Assembly: GCF_031626875.1 (NCBI RefSeq)
Contig: NZ_JANDMF010000017.1
Span: 1 to 64,000 of the forward strand
Origin: Clostridium sp031626875
GTDB taxonomy: Bacteria; Bacillota; Clostridia; Clostridiales; Clostridiaceae
DNA length: 64,000 nt
Reading direction: 5' to 3'
In this document: positions 17,316-25,739 of the stretch, one piece after another
How positions within the stretch are numbered: position 1 is the stretch's first letter
Layout of the letters: each line of letters opens with the position of its first letter
Made by a program: the position numbers and the translations under genes
Notes under the pieces: generated by a model
Database searches by the model: none
What the model saw: only the letters and a program-made list of their open reading frames with translations
What the model was told of the DNA's origin: nothing

Positions 17316-17344
17316 GTGACAGTTAACTTGAAAATACATATTAT
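17316..17344 (+). promoter_or_regulatory. Promoter of the GH25 lysozyme gene
   Basis: GTGACA (17316-17321), a 17-bp spacer and TATTAT (17339-17344), about 40 bases before the ribosome site GAGGAGG. Confidence 0.5.
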
Positions 17345-17383
17345 AAATATAGAAAACAATATTTTTTATATGAGGAGGAACTT

Positions 17384-18517
17384 ATGAGAGGAATTGATAT
17401 CTCTAATCACAATGGTAATATAGATTTTACTAAAGTTAAGAGTGATGGTATAGAATTGGTATATATTAAAGCTACAGAAGGAACAACTTATCAAAATCCT
17501 TATATAGACATTTATTATAATAGTGCCACAGGTGTAGGATTATCCACTGGATTTTATCATTATTTAGTTGGCAGCAGTGCCCCTGAAACTCAAGCTGAAA
17601 ATTTTTATAATTCTATCAAAGACAAAACTAACACCTTACGACCTTGCTTGGATTTGGAAGCAACAGGCTTTGATGTAATGGATTATTCATTAAGATTTAT
17701 ATCAAAATTTACTTCATTATCAGGACTTCCTATAGTAATATATTCATATCCCTATTTTATTAACGCAAATTTAGATAGTAGACTCGCAATTTATCCATTA
17801 TGGATTGCTCATTATGGTGTTAGTACTCCTATGAGTAATAATGTTTGGGGTGACAGTTATGTTGGACATCAATATACAGCTACTGGAAGTGTAAATGGTA
17901 TAACCGGCTATGTTGATTTAAATAATTTTTATGATGGAATATTTTCATCCTCAAAGCCAATCAATCCAATAGCACCCTCTCAAACACCTGAGCAGATAGC
18001 TATTGAGAAAGGTAAAAATTATATAGGATCAAGATGCACAGAATTACAGCAAAAATTAATTGCCAAAGGTTATGATTGTGGAGGCTATGGTGCTGATGGC
18101 GTATTTGGACAAGCCACCTATTATTCCTTATTACAATTTCAAAGAGATAATGGTCTTGTAGCAGATGGTTTAGCAGGCACTCAAACTTTTCAAAAACTTG
18201 ATAGTAATTTAAAAGATAGTGTTGTAGTTGCATTGCAAACTGAAATAAATAAACAAGGTTTTGGAAATATTGCAGTTGATGGGATAGCTGGAAACGCAAC
18301 AATAAGTGCTGCTCCAACATTAAGATTTGGTGCCCAAGGTGAAATAACTAGAAATATGCAAAAACTTTTAAATAGAAAAGGAAATAATATAAGCTTAGAT
18401 GGAATCTTTGGACAAGCTACACTTGATGCAGTTAAGGCTTTTCAAAAAAGAAAGGGACTTACAGCTGATGGTATAGTTGGTAAGCAAACATGGACTAAAC
18501 TTTTAGCAATCCCTTAA
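17384..18517 (+). CDS. GH25 muramidase with C-terminal peptidoglycan-binding repeats (endolysin-like)
   Basis: A 377-residue cell-wall lysozyme cutting MurNAc-GlcNAc bonds. The GH25 domain is residues 1-190 with catalytic-site acids D5 (GIDISNHNG), E32 (KATEG), D90 and E92 (CLDLEAT). Then three peptidoglycan-binding-1-like modules follow. The first (near 220-265) and last (near 320-375) are complete, with DGVFGQAT/DGIFGQAT and ADG(L/I)(A/V)G. The middle one is degenerate. No signal peptide is present, as in phage endolysins that need a holin, yet there are no phage genes near. It may be a domesticated endolysin released by lysis or secreted in an unknown way. Strong GAGGAGG site. Confidence 0.92.
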   Translation: MRGIDISNHNGNIDFTKVKSDGIELVYIKATEGTTYQNPYIDIYYNSATGVGLSTGFYHYLVGSSAPETQAENFYNSIKDKTNTLRPCLDLEATGFDVMDYSLRFISKFTSLSGLPIVIYSYPYFINANLDSRLAIYPLWIAHYGVSTPMSNNVWGDSYVGHQYTATGSVNGITGYVDLNNFYDGIFSSSKPINPIAPSQTPEQIAIEKGKNYIGSRCTELQQKLIAKGYDCGGYGADGVFGQATYYSLLQFQRDNGLVADGLAGTQTFQKLDSNLKDSVVVALQTEINKQGFGNIAVDGIAGNATISAAPTLRFGAQGEITRNMQKLLNRKGNNISLDGIFGQATLDAVKAFQKRKGLTADGIVGKQTWTKLLAIP

Positions 18518-18549
18518 TAGAATCACTTTAAATCTTTCTTTATAAGATT

Positions 18550-18591
18550 ATTCAGTATAGTATATTATCAAATTCATATACTATACTGAAT
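18550..18591. terminator. Inverted repeat between convergent genes
   Basis: ATTCAGTATAGTATAT (18550-18565) pairs perfectly with 18576-18591. T-runs after the stem are short on both strands, so it is a plausible but weak bidirectional terminator. Confidence 0.5.
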
Positions 18592-18619
18592 ATTTAAGAA
18601 ACTACTGGACCCAGTAATT

Positions 18620-19021
18620 TTAACCAAGTAATTTTTCTAGTTCAATTAAATTACTCTTTTGTCTTTTTAGACCCATTGTAAATTTATTAACATTAAATTT
18701 AATCTTAGTATTATCCATAAAAGTAATATGTATAACTTTTCCCATTCCAAAAAACCAACTAGTAACTTTTGTAGATTTAATACTATTTACAGGAATAGCT
18801 GCTCCATTTACTGGCTTTCCTAGTAGATTAAGCCCAACTATAATAAATTCTTTTCCATTAAATCCAATTACACAGTACTTGTACGCAAACGAGGCTAAAG
18901 GCCCCAACAGCATAACTGTTGCAAATGAAGCTTTTTTAACAGCATAAACCCCATAAAATTCATTAGGCTCTGTTGTTGAATAGGTTAACATCATTTCTTT
19001 AATTGCATCATCATTCATCAT
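18620..19021 (-). CDS. Hypothetical protein with a PH-like fold pattern
   Basis: A 133-residue protein, family not firmly recognised. It has alternating beta-strand pattern (FIIVGLNLLG, AIPVNSIKSTKVTSWFFGMG, VIHITFMDN, IKFNVNKF) ending in an amphipathic helix (SNLIELEKLL). That is the order of a bacterial pleckstrin-homology-like domain. A hydrophobic patch near 32-48 may be a buried strand, not a membrane helix. The AAGGAG site is about ten bases from the ATG. Monocistronic, convergent with the lysozyme gene. Function unknown. Confidence 0.65.
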   Translation of the reverse strand: MMNDDAIKEMMLTYSTTEPNEFYGVYAVKKASFATVMLLGPLASFAYKYCVIGFNGKEFIIVGLNLLGKPVNGAAIPVNSIKSTKVTSWFFGMGKVIHITFMDNTKIKFNVNKFTMGLKRQKSNLIELEKLLG

Positions 19022-19268
19022 AAGTAAATTGCTCCTTCTTCATCTGGTAGTTAAAATTTTCCCACATTATATAATTTAAATTATAACATATATACTTAAT
19101 AAAATAATTACTTAAGCCCTAATATTTAGCTAAAACTCTATTTATATTACACAAAGATATATGCTATTTAAAATTTATTATTACAGCTAAAATTTAAAAA
19201 GAAATAAGGAAATTCCGCCCTTTATGTTGTCATACATTTATGCTACACTTATCTAGAGGTGTATAATC

Positions 19269-19667
19269 ATGAAGAAATTGGTAAAAGTTGTTGGTGCAAT
19301 TATTGAAAATGAACATAATGAAATATTATGTGCCCTTCGTTCACCTGAGATGTCCCTTCCAAACAACTGGGAATTTCCTGGTGGAAAAATTGAACCAAAT
19401 GAAACAATAGGTCAGGCTATAGAAAGAGAAATCAAAGAAGAGTTAGCTTGTGATATAAAATTTATTGATATATTCCACGATAATACTCATGAATATGATA
19501 ATTTTATAGTGAACTTAATTACTGTTAAGTGTAAATTAATCTCTAAAACACCTACAGCAAATGAACATTCAAAACTAATATGGTTACATAGAGAAAATTT
19601 ATCTTCCCTAAAATGGGCTCCAGCAGATGTTCCTGCTGTAGAACAATTAATTTCAGAAAAGGTATAG
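19269..19667 (+). CDS. Nudix hydrolase, MutT-like
   Basis: A 132-residue (deoxy)nucleoside triphosphate pyrophosphohydrolase, probably cleaning oxidised dGTP or a related nucleotide. The Nudix box is complete: GGKIEPNETIGQAIEREIKE with G39, E45, R53 E54, E57 and E58. The N-terminal strand KVVGAIIENEHNEILCALR and the WEFPGGK entry are those of MutT/CTP pyrophosphohydrolases. An AGAGGTG site precedes the ATG. The stop codon lies inside the terminator shared with the convergent helicase gene. Exact substrate is not readable. Confidence 0.9.
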   Translation: MKKLVKVVGAIIENEHNEILCALRSPEMSLPNNWEFPGGKIEPNETIGQAIEREIKEELACDIKFIDIFHDNTHEYDNFIVNLITVKCKLISKTPTANEHSKLIWLHRENLSSLKWAPADVPAVEQLISEKV

Positions 19668-19690
19668 CAAATTTTTGCTATACCTTTTTA
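19657..19690. terminator. Bidirectional terminator that contains both stop codons
   Basis: AAAAGGTATAGCAAA (19657-19671) pairs with 19674-19688. The stop TAG of the Nudix gene (19665-19667) and that of the helicase (19678-19680 complement) are both inside the stem, and T-runs follow on each strand. Confidence 0.85.
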
Positions 19691-22572
19691 ATAAACTCAG
19701 TATATATACTTGTTGGCACTTCATTTTTAAGTTTCATTTTAACAGTTATAGGCTTTTCTCCTTCAAATTCAACTGCATCACCTTTACCTATATAAATATA
19801 AGGTTCTACCACACCATCAATTTCTTTATACTTTCTTATAAAAATATGTAAATTAATATTTCTATCCACATTAGAAATAATATTTTTCCCTCTTTCAGAG
19901 CTTTGAGAAGTACTATTTGGACTTTGCCATTGGAAGTATTTTTTATCTATAAATTTATCTTTATAATTGATACTTTCCTTAATCCCCTCTTCCTTATGTA
20001 AATCTACAAAGATGAAATATTCATTTCCATTTGTAATAAGTCCACTTCCTCTAAAAGAACTATGAATCTTAGTATAATTTGAAAGTAATGCAGCATCTAC
20101 CATTCGATATTGCTCATATAATTTAAAGAAAGGTACTCCATAGTACTCATTTCCAAATCTTTTTTCATATGAAATAAGTCCATAATTAATTATATCTTCT
20201 ATATACTTTTTATACTTTTTATCATAAACAACCTTTTTAAAATCCCATGTACTATTTAAAGTATCATCTATTAAGTCAAAACATTTAATATTATTTTTAA
20301 CTTGAGCTGAATCATAATAATTTTGATTTAAGCATTGAAAAGAATGAACTATACTCTCCTCATCTATATTATCTATATATTTCAATATTTCATTTTTAGC
20401 TTGAGTTAAATTTATATTTTCATGATTTAAAAGATATCTCACTATACTAAATTCATATGGTCTTTTTATAGGCAACTTATCTGTAAGTTCCTTTAGTATT
20501 TTAAAGAAACCATCTTCCTCTAATAAAGTTTTAAGTTCATCATCATTTTCAACTTTGGCTACAAAATTAGTATAAGTTTTTTCCTTATTTAAGAACTTCA
20601 AAGGATTTGGTGCTCCTTCATATTTCATATAATCCATAAGAAAATATGGCACTTTACCACCATTCATCTTCTTAAATTCCATATACTCTTCTTTTAAATA
20701 TCTCATAGTATTAAAATTTTCTTCATTTAATTGCTCTAATATTCTCTCTTGAACTATTCTATCCATCTGAATATTTGTGCATCCTGGTATATTTCCAAAA
20801 GCAGTTGCCACAGCTACCTTTATACTATCCTTATCATAAAATCTTGAACCATTTAAAGCTATAGCTATTAAAAAAGCTTTCTTATGATTGCCTATAAAAT
20901 CTAATACAGTAAGAAAAGTTTTATCTTTATGCTTTCTAAGGCCTCTACCAAGTTGTTGTATAAATATTATAGGTGAGCTAGTTGGTCTAAGCATAAGAAC
21001 TAAATTAATGGCTGGAATATCCACACCTTCATTAAAAATATCCACAGTAAAAATAACTTCTAAATCATCCTCATCAGATTCCAGTTTCTTAATATAATTC
21101 TCTCTTTCATCAGCTGAATTCTTACCTGTTAATGCTATACTATTTATTCCTCTTTTATTAAATTCATCTGCCATATACTCAGCATGTTCAATGCTAGCAC
21201 AAAATCCTACACACTTTAGATTTTCTCCATCATATCCATAGAAGTTCATTTTCTCTATTATAAAATCTACTCTTTCATTAACTTTTAATCTTTTAACTAT
21301 TTCATCTACATCATTTATCTTCACATCACTTAAATCAATTCCATCCACATCTGTGATTCCAAAATAATGAAATGGTATAACTAGATCTAATTCTAATGCT
21401 TCCCTAAGCCTTACTTCTAAAGCTACATTATTATTAAACACCTGAAAAATATCGCCACTATCACATCTTTCTGGTGTAGCTGTCATTCCCAATAAAAATT
21501 TAGGACTAAAATAATCAATAATTTTTTCATAAGAAGGACTTGCAGCATGATGGGCTTCATCTATTATAATGTAGTCAAATTCATCTCTTTTAAAACTTTC
21601 TAGATTATTATTAATTGATTGTATTGTTGAAAACAAATAATCTGAACTAAATTCTTTACTTGAACCTGTTAATAATCCTGTTGTTTTATTTTTATTTTTC
21701 ACTAATCTTTTAAAAGTTTTCTCAGCTGTTCTTAAAATTTCCTCTCTGTGAACTATAAATAATATTTTATTAGGATTATAGTTCATAACATCAAAAGCAG
21801 ACATATAGGTCTTTCCTGTACCTGTTGCAGCTATAACTAGTGCTCTTTTTTCACCAGAAGCCCTTAATCTATTTAAATTTTCTATAGCTCTCTTCTGCAT
21901 ATCATTTGGAGATATAATCTCATAATCACTAAATTCTAAAGTATTATTGGATTTTGACTTTTTAATCTCTTTTAAAAAACTACTATATCTATTAAGAAAC
22001 TCATCATCTACCAAATTAGTAGTTTCCCATATATTTAAATATTCCTCTAATACTTCTCTAGTAAAACTATCATCCTTTTTAGAAATAACTTTAACATTCC
22101 ATTCTATATTACTTTTTAATGCTCTTTGAGTTATGTTGGAAGATCCTATAATTATCTTGTACTCTTCCTTATTTTCAAAAATATAGGCCTTGGTATGAAA
22201 TCCCTTATTTTTATCAGCAATAAAGACTTTTAAATCTATGTTGTTAAATTTTCTTATCCTTTCAAGAGCTTTTGGTTCTGTAAAGTTAAGATAAGTTGAT
22301 GTTACTATCTTTCCTGAAGCACCTCTTTCTTCAACTTTTTTAAAAGAATCTAATAAAAGTTGGAGGCCACTAAAATTAATAAAAGCTACACTAAAATAAA
22401 ATTTTTCACACTCACTTAAACATTTTTTAAGCTCATTTAATAAATTTCTATTTTCATCATTAACTATTAGCTTGTTATTAATTAAAAATTCAATTTGATT
22501 TATTTCTTTGTGACTTATATGTTCTAAATGATTTTCTATATTTTCTTTAGTCTCTATATTCTTAAACACCAC
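19678..22572 (-). CDS. PLD-domain DEAD/DEAH helicase with DUF3427-like C-terminus
   Basis: A 964-residue superfamily 2 helicase-nuclease. Order: N-terminal PLD-like domain with HTKAYIF and GSSNIT (about 125-150); helicase motif I AATGTGKT; motif II DEAH; motif III GMTATPER; motif VI QQLGRGLRKHKDK (near 540); then a long C-terminal DUF3427-like region. A shorter paralogue lies at 37386-39905. Architecture is common in defence islands and resembles restriction-type translocases joined to a PLD nuclease. No methylase is adjacent to this copy. It starts with GTG. A direct role in defence is inference. Confidence 0.88.
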   Translation of the reverse strand: MVFKNIETKENIENHLEHISHKEINQIEFLINNKLIVNDENRNLLNELKKCLSECEKFYFSVAFINFSGLQLLLDSFKKVEERGASGKIVTSTYLNFTEPKALERIRKFNNIDLKVFIADKNKGFHTKAYIFENKEEYKIIIGSSNITQRALKSNIEWNVKVISKKDDSFTREVLEEYLNIWETTNLVDDEFLNRYSSFLKEIKKSKSNNTLEFSDYEIISPNDMQKRAIENLNRLRASGEKRALVIAATGTGKTYMSAFDVMNYNPNKILFIVHREEILRTAEKTFKRLVKNKNKTTGLLTGSSKEFSSDYLFSTIQSINNNLESFKRDEFDYIIIDEAHHAASPSYEKIIDYFSPKFLLGMTATPERCDSGDIFQVFNNNVALEVRLREALELDLVIPFHYFGITDVDGIDLSDVKINDVDEIVKRLKVNERVDFIIEKMNFYGYDGENLKCVGFCASIEHAEYMADEFNKRGINSIALTGKNSADERENYIKKLESDEDDLEVIFTVDIFNEGVDIPAINLVLMLRPTSSPIIFIQQLGRGLRKHKDKTFLTVLDFIGNHKKAFLIAIALNGSRFYDKDSIKVAVATAFGNIPGCTNIQMDRIVQERILEQLNEENFNTMRYLKEEYMEFKKMNGGKVPYFLMDYMKYEGAPNPLKFLNKEKTYTNFVAKVENDDELKTLLEEDGFFKILKELTDKLPIKRPYEFSIVRYLLNHENINLTQAKNEILKYIDNIDEESIVHSFQCLNQNYYDSAQVKNNIKCFDLIDDTLNSTWDFKKVVYDKKYKKYIEDIINYGLISYEKRFGNEYYGVPFFKLYEQYRMVDAALLSNYTKIHSSFRGSGLITNGNEYFIFVDLHKEEGIKESINYKDKFIDKKYFQWQSPNSTSQSSERGKNIISNVDRNINLHIFIRKYKEIDGVVEPYIYIGKGDAVEFEGEKPITVKMKLKNEVPTSIYTEFIKKV

Positions 22573-22653
22573 TTTTATATTTCTCCTATTTTTTCATTTC
22601 CCTAAAATTATATCATATCCTGAATCTGCAAAAATGTTAACTAAAATAATAAA

Positions 22654-22695
22654 ATTAAAGCTGAAGTTTATTATTTTATAAAACTCAGCTTTAAT
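22654..22695 (-). terminator. Intrinsic terminator of the FlxA-like gene
   Basis: ATTAAAGCTGA-type arms at 22654-22669 and 22681-22695 pair, and on the minus strand the stem runs into TTTTATTATTTT. Confidence 0.8.
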
Positions 22696-22703
22696 ATGTA
22701 TCT

Positions 22704-23333
22704 CTATTTTGTTATATTTATTAACTCACCAGTATCATAGCTTTCTAAGACTTCTTTCTCTTTATCATTAGATGTGTCCTCTTGCTCTTTTGATACTTTT
22801 GTCAGTTTGTTTAACTTTTTAAATTCACTACCAAACTTAGAATTAATATTTGCAATACTTTCTTTTATGTTGTCTAACTTATCTTCTTTTTTTGTCGTAT
22901 CCACACCACGCATTTTATCTAATTTTACTTCACCTTCTAATACCCTCGCACTACCTTCTAAGTTCTTTTTAGTTTTATAATTACCTTTGATATTATTATT
23001 ATTTTTATCAAGGGAAATTATTTTGTCAGAAATATTTTTAGGTGATTGAATTTCATCTTGTTTTGGATTAATTTTATCACTAATTTTCTCTGATTGAGCT
23101 TTAGATATTTGTGCATTAATATCTTCAATTTGTTTTTGTAATTCCTTAATCTGACTTTGTGTAGACTCTGCTGTCATTCCATTAGAACTTTTCTGTAAAT
23201 CCTTAACTTGCTTTTCCAAGTTTTCTTTTTGCTTCATTAAAGAGCTAATTAAAGAATCTTGGCTTGTCTTAATTGAAAGTGATTTATTTTGATTAGTGAC
23301 ATTACCGCTTCCTACACCTCCATTAATTAACAT
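22704..23333 (-). CDS. FlxA-like coiled-coil protein
   Basis: A 209-residue, Lys/Asp/Ser-rich cytoplasmic protein of the FlxA-like family. Seen: DSLISSLMKQKENLEKQVKDL, then IKELQKQIEDINAQISKAQ, a heptad coiled coil at about 25-85, followed by a low-complexity charged tail. Clostridium genomes carry many such proteins. Their role is not established despite the flagellar name. It stands alone between terminators. Confidence 0.75.
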   Translation of the reverse strand: MLINGGVGSGNVTNQNKSLSIKTSQDSLISSLMKQKENLEKQVKDLQKSSNGMTAESTQSQIKELQKQIEDINAQISKAQSEKISDKINPKQDEIQSPKNISDKIISLDKNNNNIKGNYKTKKNLEGSARVLEGEVKLDKMRGVDTTKKEDKLDNIKESIANINSKFGSEFKKLNKLTKVSKEQEDTSNDKEKEVLESYDTGELINITK

Positions 23334-23459
23334 AAATATTCCTCCTATATTTTTCGTTCTCTCATATTACATAATATTGAAATTTTATCCATAGATTATA
23401 TTTCGTTAATTTTTTTTTAAACTTTAATTTTCCTTAATTTATTAATAAGAAGGATATTA

Positions 23460-23540
23460 TTATAAATCTGGTTCAGTTGGATTGACAACTTCACCATCAT
23501 CTAAAACTATACTTTTAGGTTCATCTCCATTATTAAGAGA
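23460..23540 (-). pseudogene. Fragment of an unknown coding sequence
   Basis: On the minus strand a frame reads NNGDEPKSIVLDDGEVVNP...EPDL and stops at 23460-23462. It is blocked upstream by TAA and has no start. The protein-like composition suggests the C-terminal end of a lost gene. Family unknown. Confidence 0.35.
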
Positions 23541-23599
23541 TTAGATGTTGCTAGTAGTGATAGTATTAATCTGAAAAATACTCTTGTAGATTAACACAT

Positions 23600-23640
23600 A
23601 AAAAAATGCAACCTAAATCTTAAGTTGCGTTCTTTTTTAT
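23600..23640. terminator. Bidirectional hairpin terminator
   Basis: GCAAC (near 23608-23612) and GTTGC (near 23624-23628) pair around an imperfect inner stem, with A/T-runs on both sides (AAAAAAATG left, TTCTTTTTT right). It probably ends the transcript of the gene at 23720-24064. Confidence 0.65.
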
Positions 23641-23719
23641 CATACAAATATTCTAATATATCTTGCCATTTTATCTACCAGCTTTGAATTAAAAAGCCTA
23701 AAAATAGATCCTAATTCTT

Positions 23720-24064
23720 TTAATGTGTACTTTCTCCTAATTTAACTTGAACTCCATTTTTATTGAAATTCCAGCCTAAAACTTCATATTCACTATATAT
23801 AGTTTCAACATCAGCTTTTACAAAGAACTTAACATCTAAATGCTTATGATCCTCATAAAACTTTTGCCCATCCTCAAGATTACCAATACATATCTCAGCT
23901 CTATTTTCTTTCCAATATATCTTACTTATAAGTTTTTTATCATCATTTCTTTCTTTTTCATTAATAAACAGCCTAATTTCATTATCTACTACTCTAAACC
24001 ATTTCCTATAACCTTTAGATAAAGCTATTTCTTCCTTTTTTAAATTACTTCTTAATTTTTTCAT
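23720..24064 (-). CDS. Hypothetical protein, possible orphan immunity protein
   Basis: About 114 residues, no family recognised. Basic N-terminus (MKKLRSNLKKEEIALSKGYR), then alternating strands (WFRVVDNEIRLFINEK, LISKIYWKENRAEICIG) and an acidic helix. Start: ATG at 24064 after GGAGGT; the in-frame ATG at 24076 overlaps the ribosome site. Its start codon overlaps by ATGA the stop of a decayed upstream reading frame (24061-24420). That coupling, small size and decayed partner resemble the toxin-immunity pairs at 47-55 kb, but this is inference only. Confidence 0.6.
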   Translation of the reverse strand: MKKLRSNLKKEEIALSKGYRKWFRVVDNEIRLFINEKERNDDKKLISKIYWKENRAEICIGNLEDGQKFYEDHKHLDVKFFVKADVETIYSEYEVLGWNFNKNGVQVKLGESTH

Positions 24065-24420
24065 TCCAACCTCCATGCATTACCATCGGTAATTGCTTTA
24101 TATTGAGCATTATTTAGCTCAAACTTAAATTTTAAAAATAATTCAGCTATACTTTCACTTAAGTTTAATTTAAAATTAACTTTATTAAACCTTGTAAAAG
24201 TTTTTGCCCTTTATCATTAGCAACTTTATCATAAGTTTTATAATATCATAAGCTTCTAAAGGAACTCCCTATAGTTTATGAATAGCTTCATGTACAGTGT
24301 GAATTAGGTTAACCACCGTAATTATTCGCTCCTTTTTGGATGCATAAATATACTTAAATTTATTAAGTATATGTTTATCAACATCTATCAACACATATTC
24401 ACTCTGCTCTAATTCTATTT
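24061..24420 (-). pseudogene. Frameshifted gene upstream of the 114-residue protein, with an HExxH motif
   Basis: On the minus strand, pieces in different frames read KERIITVVNLIHTVHEAIHKL, stop, GVPLEAYDII, then YDKVANDKGQKLLQGL, then LNLSESIAELFLKFKFELN...DGNAWRLE ending in the TGA that overlaps the next ATG. HEAIH fits the HExxH zinc-protease pattern. At least one stop and one or two frameshifts break it. No intact start is visible upstream. Family unknown; possibly a former metalloprotease-like or toxin C-terminus. Confidence 0.55.
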
Positions 24421-24603
24421 TTTATTAAATTCCCTATATTCTTATTATACCCCTATATAACTAAAAAACCTAATTTTAAATTATACCAACCTGCTTTAAG
24501 CCTTTTGGAATTTAATATATACAATCAGAAGTATTTCTTAAAACTAAATCTATTTTCAATATCAATGTCATCCTAATAAAAATACATTTTTTCTCTCCAC
24601 TAC
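24421..24603. other. AT-rich stretch with no gene seen
   Basis: Between the pseudogene and the PadR promoter. Every frame is interrupted by stops. The 5' part may continue the decayed gene. No repeat or structured element noted. Confidence 0.5.
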
Positions 24604-24647
24604 TTTACAATGCAACCTAGTAGGATTATAATGAAATCACTAGGTTG
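24604..24647 (+). promoter_or_regulatory. PadR promoter with inverted-repeat operator
   Basis: TTTACA (24604-24609), exactly 17 bp, TATAAT (24627-24632). CAACCTAGT (24613-24621) and ACTAGGTTG (24639-24647) form a 9-bp inverted repeat spanning the -10. PadR proteins usually repress their own promoters at such sites. Confidence 0.75.
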
Positions 24648-24668
24648 TATTATAAGGTAGGTGAACAT

Positions 24669-25001
24669 ATGGCAAATACTTCACAATTATTAAAGGGTGT
24701 ATTAGAAGGTTGCATCCTAAAAGTTATTAAAAATAGAGAAACTTACGGTTATGAGCTTTACAATATAATGAAAGATTATGGCTTTGAAAATATATCAGAA
24801 GGAACTCTTCATCCTTTACTAATTAGACTTGAAAAGAATGGATTACTCAAGTCTGAATTAAGGGACTCCCCTTTTGGTCCTAAACGAAAATATTTTTCTC
24901 TAACAGAAAAAGGTAAAACTGAACTTAAAGAATTTGATACTTCTTGGAATGACATAGTGACCACAGTAAAAAATATATGGGAGGATAACAGAAATGAGTA
25001 A
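24669..25001 (+). CDS. PadR-family transcriptional regulator
   Basis: About 110 residues, compact PadR of subfamily 2 size. Seen: LLKGVLEGCILKVIKNRETYGYEL, a winged helix with ISEGTLHPLLIRLEKNGLL and the wing GPKRKYFSLTEKG. Start: ATG at 24669 follows AGGTAGGTGA; an in-frame ATG at 24645 would fall inside the operator. Overlaps the next gene by 8 bases. Expected to repress the pair through the operator at 24613-24647. Confidence 0.9.
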   Translation: MANTSQLLKGVLEGCILKVIKNRETYGYELYNIMKDYGFENISEGTLHPLLIRLEKNGLLKSELRDSPFGPKRKYFSLTEKGKTELKEFDTSWNDIVTTVKNIWEDNRNE

Positions 25002-25671
25002 TATGAAAGAATTAATTATGGGGCTGAACAAAGCAAAAGAAAATTTATCTGAAGAGAACAGAAAAATATTTGATGGAATAATAATTTATATTAGAAGCTC
25101 TAACATAAAAACAAGAGATGCAGAAGAATTTCTTCAACAAACACTAGATAATTTTATTTCTGCTGAACATCAAAATATTTCTATAGAAACTTATTTGGGT
25201 ACAAGTGATATAAAAGGTTATTGCAAAGAAATTGTAGATACTTATAAATCTACTTATAGCAAATTTAGTCTTATAGGACAATATGTATACTATGGTGCTT
25301 TAGGACTAACAATACTTTTTTCAATAGCATATCTTTCACAAAATCTCCAATCTATATTAAAGAATGGTTTATCTAATTTTAGCTTAAATATGTTTATTAC
25401 TCCTATTATAGTTCTAGAATTAATTCTAGTTATTCCTCTAACACTAGCTGCATTCACATGGACAAGACTCCAAAGTTTTAAGGAATATACAAAAAAGCAA
25501 TCTGTTATTGAATTTTTGGTAATGTGGGTTATTATGATGCTATTTATAGGTTCTTTAGTACTAATTGGATTATTATTTAAAAATGTAATACTTTTTTCAG
25601 TTCCAATATATATTTTGCTTCCAATTTTTCTAATACTTTATTTTGCAAGTAAACATCTTGTAGAAGCATAA
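24994..25671 (+). CDS. Membrane protein paired with PadR (DUF1129/HAAS-like)
   Basis: A 225-residue protein: soluble helical N-terminal ~90 residues (NKAKENLSEENRKIFDGIIIYIRSS, a HAAS-like region with NFISAEHQN) and four hydrophobic helices (about 95-118, 130-155, 175-198, 202-220). PadR plus such a membrane protein is a common two-gene unit in Firmicutes. Family label is from pattern and tentative. Function unknown, possibly membrane stress or efflux-related regulation. Starts inside the padR end, so translationally coupled. Confidence 0.65.
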   Translation: MSNMKELIMGLNKAKENLSEENRKIFDGIIIYIRSSNIKTRDAEEFLQQTLDNFISAEHQNISIETYLGTSDIKGYCKEIVDTYKSTYSKFSLIGQYVYYGALGLTILFSIAYLSQNLQSILKNGLSNFSLNMFITPIIVLELILVIPLTLAAFTWTRLQSFKEYTKKQSVIEFLVMWVIMMLFIGSLVLIGLLFKNVILFSVPIYILLPIFLILYFASKHLVEA

Positions 25672-25690
25672 TCATAGTTTAACATAAATA

Positions 25691-25737
25691 AAGTGGTGCA
25701 TTTGATCTTATTATAACTAAATGCACCACTTCATTTT
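25691..25737 (+). terminator. Terminator after the PadR-membrane protein operon
   Basis: AAGTGGTGCATTT (25691-25703) pairs perfectly with 25719-25731 and is followed by CATTTTT. Confidence 0.85.
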
Positions 25738-25739
25738 TA

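Larger units (their letters stand above)
23334..23719. other. Gene-free stretch with a gene fragment and a terminator
   Basis: 386 bases holding the FlxA-like promoter region, a short coding remnant at 23460-23540 and the hairpin at 23600-23640. No intact ORF with a ribosome site was seen. Confidence 0.6.

Noticed and set aside
17384..18517. Prophage remnant
   Set aside because: Only the endolysin-like gene is present; no holin, tail, capsid, integrase or att-like repeats were seen nearby.
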